Source: Chloroflexota bacterium
GTDB lineage: Bacteria > Chloroflexota > Limnocylindria > Limnocylindrales > CSP1-4
Direction of reading: 5' to 3'
DNA: 10,328 bases
Assembly: GCA_021790375.1 (NCBI GenBank)
Contig: JAJYEB010000039.1
Coordinates: 1-10,328, forward strand
Shown: positions 5,693-10,328 of the stretch, piece by piece
Layout: the number at the start of each line of letters is the position of its first letter
Numbering within the stretch: the stretch's first letter is position 1
Translations under genes and position numbers: made by a program
The notes under the pieces: generated by a model
The model's database searches: none
What the model was told of the DNA's origin: nothing
What the model saw: the letters and a program-made list of their open reading frames with translations, nothing else

Positions 5693-6625
5693 TCACTCCC
5701 GCAGCGCGTGACCGGTCAGGTCCAGGAACACGTCCTCCAGGGTGGCGCGCCGGATCCCGAGGTTCTCCGGGTCCCGGCCGAGCGTCTCGGTCCGGGCGAG
5801 CAGCGCCCCGATCGTGGCGGCCACGTCCGACGTGTAGAGCACCGTCTCGCCGTCCTCGACGACGGCCCGCTTGACCTGGGGCAACCTGCCGAGCTCCGCC
5901 AGGTCGAGCCCGGGCAGCGTGTCGAAGTGCACGGCGCGCTCCCGGAAGCGCCGCGTGACCAGCTCCTGGACCGTGCCGAGCTCGAGCACGTGCCCGTGGT
6001 CCATCACGGCGACCCGGTCGCAGAGCTGCTCGGCCTCCTCCATGTAGTGCGTCGTCAGCAGCACGGAGGTGCCCTCGCTCCGCAGGCGCAGCACGAGATC
6101 CCAGAGCGAGCGGCGTGCCTGCGGATCCATGCCGGTCGTGGGCTCGTCGAGGAACACGAGCTCGGGCTCGTTCACCAGCGCGAGCGCCACGGAGAGGCGC
6201 TGACGCTGGCCGCCGGACAGCTGGCGCGTCTGGGCGTGCCGCCGCTCTCCCAGGTCGACCGCCTCGACCAGCCACTCCGTCGGCCGGCTGCGCGCGTAGA
6301 AGCTCCGGAACAGCTCGAGGACCTCGGTGACGGTCAGGAACGGATACAGCGCGGCCGTCTGGAGCTGCACGCCGATCCGCTGCTTGACCTGCTCGGGGGC
6401 ATGGGCGGCGTTTACGCCGAGGACGTGCACGGTTCCATTGTCCGGCCGTCGCAGGCCCTCGAGGATCTCGACGGTGGTCGTCTTGCCGGCGCCGTTGGGC
6501 CCGAGCAGTCCGAAGATCTCGCCGCGGCGGACCTCGAACGAGATCCCGTCCACGGCGAGCACGTCGCCGTAGCGCTTGTGAAGCCCGACGACCTCGATGA
6601 CGGGGGCGTCGTCGCCTGAAGTCAC
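5693..6625 (-). CDS. ABC transporter ATP-binding protein (exporter, DUF4162 type)
   Basis: A 310-residue cytosolic ATPase. It carries Walker A GPNGAGKT (42-49), a Q-loop at Gln89, signature LSGGQ (136-140), Walker B LVFLDE (156-161), D-loop GMD (165-167) and the switch His193. All catalytic residues are intact. Residues after about 220 form the C-terminal extension common to drug- and antibiotic-type exporters (DUF4162), ending TLEDVFLDLTG. The start is GTG at 6625: homology begins a few residues later, GGGGGG lies 5 nt upstream, and the GTG overlaps the stop of the preceding gene in the string GTGA. It powers the permease encoded 4 nt downstream and should be translationally coupled to the DUF4032 gene. 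Confidence 0.94.
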   Translation of the reverse strand: MTSGDDAPVIEVVGLHKRYGDVLAVDGISFEVRRGEIFGLLGPNGAGKTTTVEILEGLRRPDNGTVHVLGVNAAHAPEQVKQRIGVQLQTAALYPFLTVTEVLELFRSFYARSRPTEWLVEAVDLGERRHAQTRQLSGGQRQRLSVALALVNEPELVFLDEPTTGMDPQARRSLWDLVLRLRSEGTSVLLTTHYMEEAEQLCDRVAVMDHGHVLELGTVQELVTRRFRERAVHFDTLPGLDLAELGRLPQVKRAVVEDGETVLYTSDVAATIGALLARTETLGRDPENLGIRRATLEDVFLDLTGHALRE

Positions 6626-8052
6626 GTGGTCCCCCCATGGCGGCCATCCGCGCTCACCGTCTCCGGCGGGCTGGCAGTCCAGTCGGAGAGATCGTACACG
6701 GCTGTGGGAGACTCCACGCCCAGCATTCCGGCCGCCGATTCGGCCGGGGCCTGGCGGCGGCGCAGGGCGTCGATGGCGGCGTCGTCCCCAACGTCGTGGC
6801 CCGCCTGCTCCGAGAGGAGCCAGCGCACCTCGAGCAGATCGCAGTAGGCCTGGACGAGGTCGACCACGGGCAGCGTGAGCGCGGCGAGCCGCGCGAGCGC
6901 CGGCCGCACGATGTCCGCCAGCCAGCGCTCCGCGGCGCGGGCCTCGGACACGGGTTCGTGCTCGCGCCGTTCGAGCAGCCCGCGGTACGCGTGCAGGTCG
7001 TTGAGCAGGATGGTGGCCTGCCCCTCGCCGACGTCCATCCCGGTGAGGCGGCGCAGCTCGGTGGCGTGGAAGCGCCGCCCTGCCACCGCGACACGCAGCC
7101 GCAGACGGTCGCCACCCGCGTGCCCGTCGGGTTCGCCGGAGGTCATGCGCGGGGCCGCCCCGGCCATATCGCCAGCTTCGGCCGCATCGCCGGCTTCGGC
7201 CGCATCGCCGGCCCCGGCCCCCGGCGAACCGCCCGACGGACTGGGCTCGAACGAGAGCTCGTCCACGGCGAACCCGAGCTCGTTGAGGCGCCGGACGCGT
7301 GCCTCGACGCGGTAGCGGTCGCCCGGACCGATGGTCTCCTCGCGATGCAGCTCGTCCCACAGCGAGCGATAGGTCTGGGCCACCCGCTCCGCGGCCTCGA
7401 AGTCCTCGTCGATCATCTCGCTCGGCCGCCCGATCTGCGCACCGATGTCGGCCAGGTCCCCGGCAACGTTCTCGACCAGGATCTCCAGGTCGTACGCGCG
7501 CTGGCCGTCGCTGAGTGTCGGGTGGATCTCGCTCGTCTCGGCGTCCACCAGGAACGCCTGGAGTGTCTGGCCGTCGCGACGGAACAAGGTGTTCGCCAGT
7601 GAGCAGTCGCCCCAGAACGCACCGTTGCGATGCAGGTCCACCATCAGCCACGCCATGGAGTCGAGCAGGCGGTCGCGGGGCTTGCGCGCGCTGGGCGGAA
7701 TGCGTTCGAACAGGCGGCGGAACTGGAACGAGCCGGCGAGATAGTCGGTGACGAGCACCGCCGGCTCGTCCTCGTCCCGCTCCACGAGGCCGAGCGCCCG
7801 GACGGCCGGGAACTCGCGGCGCTCGAGCTCGCGCAGGTTCTCGTATTCGCGGCGCGCGACGCCGACGGGCATCTCCTTGAGCGCGTACAGCACCCCATCC
7901 ACGTCCACGAAGCGCACCACGTGCCGGCTGGCCCCCACCGGCATCTCGCGGAACGCCACGCCTTCGGCGGGCCACGCCTGCAGCGGGCGGAGCCAGGGAA
8001 GCGCGAGCATCGATGCGGTGGCGCTGCGCAGGCGGATCGAGATCGGCGACAT
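6622..8052 (-). CDS. DUF4032 protein with N-terminal kinase-like domain
   Basis: A 476-residue cytosolic protein. Residues 15-200 form a protein kinase-like/lipopolysaccharide kinase-like fold: SRHVVRF (42-48), Lys59 in ALKE as the ATP lysine, Glu69 in REYE, catalytic loop LHRNGAFWGDCSLANTLFR (140-158) with Asp149 and Asn154, and Asp170 in LVDAET as the metal aspartate. These residues are intact, so it may be active. The DUF4032 part covers about 245-270 and 315-430, with LTGMDV (336-341), LLNDLHAYR (349-357) and RWLLSEQAGHDV (410-421). A low-complexity linker (271-312) containing two GDAAEA-like repeats splits it. The substrate is unknown for the family. It is the first gene of an operon with the ABC exporter (4-nt GTGA overlap). 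The ATG at 8052 is placed 7 nt after a TAGACT box. Confidence 0.9.
   Translation of the reverse strand: MSPISIRLRSATASMLALPWLRPLQAWPAEGVAFREMPVGASRHVVRFVDVDGVLYALKEMPVGVARREYENLRELERREFPAVRALGLVERDEDEPAVLVTDYLAGSFQFRRLFERIPPSARKPRDRLLDSMAWLMVDLHRNGAFWGDCSLANTLFRRDGQTLQAFLVDAETSEIHPTLSDGQRAYDLEILVENVAGDLADIGAQIGRPSEMIDEDFEAAERVAQTYRSLWDELHREETIGPGDRYRVEARVRRLNELGFAVDELSFEPSPSGGSPGAGAGDAAEAGDAAEAGDMAGAAPRMTSGEPDGHAGGDRLRLRVAVAGRRFHATELRRLTGMDVGEGQATILLNDLHAYRGLLERREHEPVSEARAAERWLADIVRPALARLAALTLPVVDLVQAYCDLLEVRWLLSEQAGHDVGDDAAIDALRRRQAPAESAAGMLGVESPTAVYDLSDWTASPPETVSADGRHGGTT
7168..7211 (-). repeat. In-frame 18-bp repeat in the DUF4032 linker
   Basis: Two tandem 18-bp units (7168-7185 and 7186-7203, one base different) plus a partial third encode the Ala/Gly/Asp/Glu-rich linker at residues 281-297. 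They separate the two conserved parts of the DUF4032 region and probably vary in number between strains. Confidence 0.8.
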
Positions 8053-8059
8053 CGCCCAG

Positions 8060-8065
8060 AGTCTA
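8060..8065 (-). promoter_or_regulatory. Putative -10 box of the DUF4032-ABC operon (leaderless)
   Basis: TAGACT on the minus strand, exactly 7 nt before the ATG at 8052, with no Shine-Dalgarno sequence. It would drive all three genes of the operon. Confidence 0.5.
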
Positions 8066-8128
8066 CCGGCGCCCGGCATCGGCCCCCACCACGGGTTCCC
8101 GGTCGCTGCCCCGGCGCACACGGCCGGG

Positions 8129-8145
8129 CCGCGCGTCACGCGCGG
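8129..8145 (-). terminator. GC hairpin with the stop codon of the DoxX-Rieske gene as its loop
   Basis: CCGCGCG and CGCGCGG form a perfect 7-bp stem around a 3-nt loop. On the minus strand the loop is the TGA stop codon (8138-8136). There is no U-tract after it, so this is at most a hairpin-only terminator of the kind proposed for high-GC bacteria. It could also be chance in GC-rich sequence. Confidence 0.35.
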
Positions 8146-9428
8146 AGCGTGATCTCCCCGCCCTGGATCGAGATCGGCAGTGCCGTGAGCGGCACGTTCG
8201 TGGGGCCGGCGACCGGCTGGCCGTTGTTGCGAGGGTCGAACTCCGCGCCGTGGCACGGGCAAACCAGCATCACCGCCTGCGGATCGAAGCCGACCGTGCA
8301 GCCCGCGTGGGTGCAGACGGCATCGAAGGCCGCGAACTTGCCGCTGCCGAGCGACACGACCACCCCGGGATCGCCCGGCGCGGCGTTCCCGATGGCCGTC
8401 GGTACCTGGAACCCGTAGGCGCCCGCCTGCACCACCGCCGCGGTGGTGGCAATGGCCAGCGGGCTGGACCCCCCGGCCGCGGACGAGGCGGCGGGCCCGG
8501 AAGAGGACGAGGCCGAGCCGCCGCCGGCAGGCACGGTCGATCCAGTGCCGCCTCCGGTGCCGCCTGCGCTTCCGCCCGACAGGCCCGTGGCGGAGGCCGG
8601 CATGAGCAGGTCGTGCAGCGGCCGCGCGACGACGGCCAGGACGATGGCGCTCAACCCGAGCACGCCCGCGTGCAGCAGGTGCCGGCGTTCCGCCGATACC
8701 GGGGCGGGGGCCGGCGCATGGCGCCCCCGTGGCGCCGGGAAGAACTGCCGGTCGAGCCACGGCCCGAGCACGTACAGGTCGCCGTGGCCGGCGATCGCGA
8801 GCGTCACGAACCCCAGCCCGTAGGGGAGATCCTGGCCGTAGTAATACGGGTGCACGCTCCAGGACGCGGTGAGGAAGAACAGCAGCGACAGTCCCGCGCC
8901 ACCCCACGCGGCGGCCCGGAACGCGATCCCCGAGAGCACGCCCAGGCCCACGGCGATCTCCGCGAGCGCGATCAGTACGCCCATCAGCCACGCGTTCGGG
9001 ATGGCCACGGCCGTGATCAGGGGCGCGAGCGGCGAGGCGTGGGCGTATCCCTGCAGCTGCGCCAGGATGCTGGTCCTCGACGTCAGGTCGAGGAAGGTGG
9101 GGTCGAGCGCGATCTTGTCGATGCCCGCGTAGAGGAACGTGAAGCCGGCGAACAGGCGGAGCGGGAGGAGGGCGGACGCGGCGATCGATCCCGCCGACGG
9201 GCCCGACCGTCCCTGCGACTGGCCCTGGCGCGACCCGGGCACCGGCTGGCGCAGCGGTGCCGGCTGGCGCTCCGTCGGGGGACGCGATCCGGGCGGTTCA
9301 CGGTCCTGCGGCGAGGGCGCTGCGCCCGGGGTGAGGGATCCGGCGCCGTACGAGGGCTCGGACGGCAGCGTGCCGCCCCCGCGCGCCTCGAACGATCGCC
9401 TGCTTCCACCTCGACGTGAACGCGCCAA
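8136..9428 (-). CDS. DoxX/DoxD-like membrane protein fused to a Rieske [2Fe-2S] domain
   Basis: About 430 residues. Residues 1-80 are basic and proline-rich. Residues 83-230 hold four helices of the DoxX/DoxD (thiosulfate:quinone oxidoreductase small subunit) family, with YAGIDKI (100-106), HPYYYGQDLPYGLGF (193-207) and AGHGDLYVLGPWLD (213-226). A fifth helix (about 252-272) and a Gly/Ser linker (278-322) lead to a Rieske domain. Its cluster ligands are Cys372, His374, Cys390 and His393, with Cys377 and Cys392 as the usual disulfide pair. The Rieske part is probably on the outer face, near membrane quinones. The start is uncertain. TTG 9428 has GGAG 8 nt upstream, while codons between it and an alternative GTG at 9512 are not GC3-rich. 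GTG 9242 would remove the proline-rich part. The electron donor and acceptor are inferred only. Confidence 0.87.
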   Translation of the reverse strand: MARSRRGGSRRSFEARGGGTLPSEPSYGAGSLTPGAAPSPQDREPPGSRPPTERQPAPLRQPVPGSRQGQSQGRSGPSAGSIAASALLPLRLFAGFTFLYAGIDKIALDPTFLDLTSRTSILAQLQGYAHASPLAPLITAVAIPNAWLMGVLIALAEIAVGLGVLSGIAFRAAAWGGAGLSLLFFLTASWSVHPYYYGQDLPYGLGFVTLAIAGHGDLYVLGPWLDRQFFPAPRGRHAPAPAPVSAERRHLLHAGVLGLSAIVLAVVARPLHDLLMPASATGLSGGSAGGTGGGTGSTVPAGGGSASSSSGPAASSAAGGSSPLAIATTAAVVQAGAYGFQVPTAIGNAAPGDPGVVVSLGSGKFAAFDAVCTHAGCTVGFDPQAVMLVCPCHGAEFDPRNNGQPVAGPTNVPLTALPISIQGGEITLRA

Positions 9429-9647
9429 TGCCCGGTCTCCAATGCTGAGTGCCCGAAGAGTCTGGCAGACGCACGTTGCGACCGCGCGGCGAGGAGGTGA
9501 AGGTTTCGCCACGGAGCCGGTGGCAATCCTGCACGGCCGGCTGCGCGCGCCGGGGACGGCGGCAGCGCCGGCGTCGCGCCGGCCGAACCGGTCAGCCCGG
9601 CCCGGTCAGGTCGGATCGGCCGGGCAGGACCGGTCAGCCCGACCGGG
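9429..9647. other. Intergenic region between the GNAT and DoxX-Rieske genes
   Basis: No gene is supported. It holds CCAATGC twice (9425-9431 and 9440-9446) just upstream of the likely DoxX-Rieske start, a purine-rich GAGGAGGTGAAGG run at 9491-9503 on the plus strand with no start codon at proper spacing, and the CCGGTCAG repeat cluster beside the GNAT stop. Confidence 0.5.
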
Positions 9648-9651
9648 TCAG
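9587..9651. repeat. Short degenerate repeat cluster, CCGGTCAG-based
   Basis: CCGGTCAG occurs at 9588, 9602 and 9630, with related copies at 9620 (CCGGGCAG) and 9643-9651 (CCGGGTCAG, overlapping the GNAT stop). The 13-mer ACCGGTCAGCCCG is exact at 9587 and 9629. On the minus strand CCGGTC (9646-9641) and GACCGG (9635-9630) can pair as a 6-bp stem directly after the GNAT stop, a weak terminator candidate. Confidence 0.55.
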
Positions 9652-10088
9652 AGCCGTCGTCGCAGGTAGACGGCCACGCCCTGCTCGTACCCGACCGACT
9701 CGTACAGCTGGAGCGCCCCCGGCCGATGCCGCCCGGCCGTCACCTCGATGAACGCGCACCCCTGCCGCCGGGCGTGTTCCTCGGCCGCCATCATCAGCTC
9801 GTGCCCGACCCCGCGCTCGCGGACACCCTCGTCCACCACGAGCGCGAGGACCCGCGCGATCCAGTCGCCGTGCTCGAAGCGCGGCATGACGTGCACCGCC
9901 ACGAACCCGACCACCTCGCCCCGGGCCGTCGCGACGAGCACGGCCGAGCGGCCGTCCTCCCAGTTGTCCAGCCGCTCGACGATGTCGCTCGGCCCCGCCG
10001 GGTAGCCCTCTGCCGTGAACAGGGCCGCGATCGCCGGGGCATCGTCGCGGGTGGCGGCCCGGAGCAGCCACTCCCCCGGCACGGTCAC
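9648..10088 (-). CDS. GNAT family N-acetyltransferase
   Basis: A 146-residue single-domain cytosolic acetyltransferase, the usual GNAT length. Strand beta4 and the acetyl-CoA pyrophosphate loop are clear: ALVVDEGVRERGVGHELM (82-99), with the RxxGxG element at 90-95. FIEVTAG (113-119) and ALQLYESVGYEQ (125-136) form the C-terminal half of the fold, with a tyrosine at 129 in the position that often acts as general acid. The acceptor substrate is not evident; this branch includes many small-molecule and protein N-acetyltransferases. The GTG at 10088 is chosen because homology starts directly after it, GAGG lies 8 nt upstream, and it overlaps the previous gene's stop as GTGA, implying translational coupling to the membrane protein upstream. 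Confidence 0.88.
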   Translation of the reverse strand: MTVPGEWLLRAATRDDAPAIAALFTAEGYPAGPSDIVERLDNWEDGRSAVLVATARGEVVGFVAVHVMPRFEHGDWIARVLALVVDEGVRERGVGHELMMAAEEHARRQGCAFIEVTAGRHRPGALQLYESVGYEQGVAVYLRRRL

Positions 10089-10328
10089 GGTCGCGGCCTC
10101 GACCGTGGCCAGCGACCGGCCAGCCGGGGCGGTGCCGCGGGCGCCGGCATGAACCACGCCCGTGCCGCGAGGAGCCCGGTGAGGACCAGGGCCGGGACGA
10201 CCAGGTTCGCGGTGAAGAAGATCCAGAAGCCCAGGTCGCCCAGCGGCGCGCCGGGGCGCAGCATCCCGAGATCGGCGATTCCCGAGATCATGTACGCGAG
10301 GCAGGCCACCACCCCGAGCATCCACCCG
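10085..10328 (-). CDS. Membrane protein, C-terminal fragment
   Basis: At least 81 residues; the gene enters from the right edge and its true start may lie outside the window. Two hydrophobic helices are visible (about residues 3-22 and 33-59 of the fragment), separated by a short loop, followed by a Pro/Arg-rich cytosolic-looking tail. I do not recognise the family. Its TGA overlaps the GTG of the GNAT gene, so the two are probably co-translated. An ATG at 10321 exists but falls just before a helix at the window edge, so it may be internal. Confidence 0.65.
   Translation of the reverse strand, partial: GWMLGVVACLAYMISGIADLGMLRPGAPLGDLGFWIFFTANLVVPALVLTGLLAARAWFMPAPAAPPRLAGRWPRSRPRP

Noticed and set aside
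9491..9751. Plus-strand small gene after the GAGGAGGTGAAGG run
   Set aside because: The first plausible start codon after the run is about 25 nt away, and the frame then runs antisense through the GNAT gene with low-complexity sequence.

Overview
The window is very GC-rich double-stranded bacterial chromosome with strongly G/C-ending codons. The gene content is a B12-dependent acyl-CoA mutase, a DUF4032 kinase-like protein, a NatAB-like ABC exporter and a DoxX-Rieske fusion. Together with apparent leaderless promoters (a TANNNT box 6-8 nt before the start codon), this fits a high-GC soil-type lineage such as Chloroflexota (Limnocylindria-like) or Actinomycetota. The sequence alone does not settle which. 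No phage, transposase, CRISPR array, tRNA or rRNA was found.

Layout. (a) 1-377: the 5' part of a methylmalonyl-CoA mutase large-subunit gene on the minus strand. It diverges from a small secreted lipoprotein gene (462-1115, plus) across an 84-bp promoter region. (b) 1116-2839: a repeat-rich zone holding one small unrecognised gene (1290-1610, minus). Three GC-rich minisatellite arrays with 15-, 17- and about 18-bp periods lie around it, plus a perfect 10-bp-stem hairpin at 1718-1744. Long open frames cross this zone on both strands, but I regard them as GC-driven shadows. (c) 2840-3592 (minus): a J-domain protein with a C-terminal ExoX-like module. It diverges from a SAM methyltransferase (3658-4515, plus). 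(d) 4537-8052 (minus): a three-gene operon, DUF4032 kinase-like protein then ABC ATPase then ABC-2 permease. It is tightly packed (4-nt GTGA overlap, then a 4-nt gap) and ends convergently against the methyltransferase across a 20-bp tandem duplication. (e) 8136-9428 (minus): a membrane DoxX/DoxD-like protein fused to a Rieske [2Fe-2S] domain. (f) 9648-10328 (minus): a GNAT acetyltransferase translationally coupled to a truncated upstream membrane-protein gene.

How they work together. Only two groups look co-expressed: the DUF4032-ATPase-permease operon (probably an exporter with an associated kinase-like protein) and the membrane protein-GNAT pair. The others look like single-gene units. The least explained parts are the minisatellite zone, the J-domain/ExoX-like fusion and the DoxX-Rieske fusion. 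I see no clearly delimited new multi-gene system.
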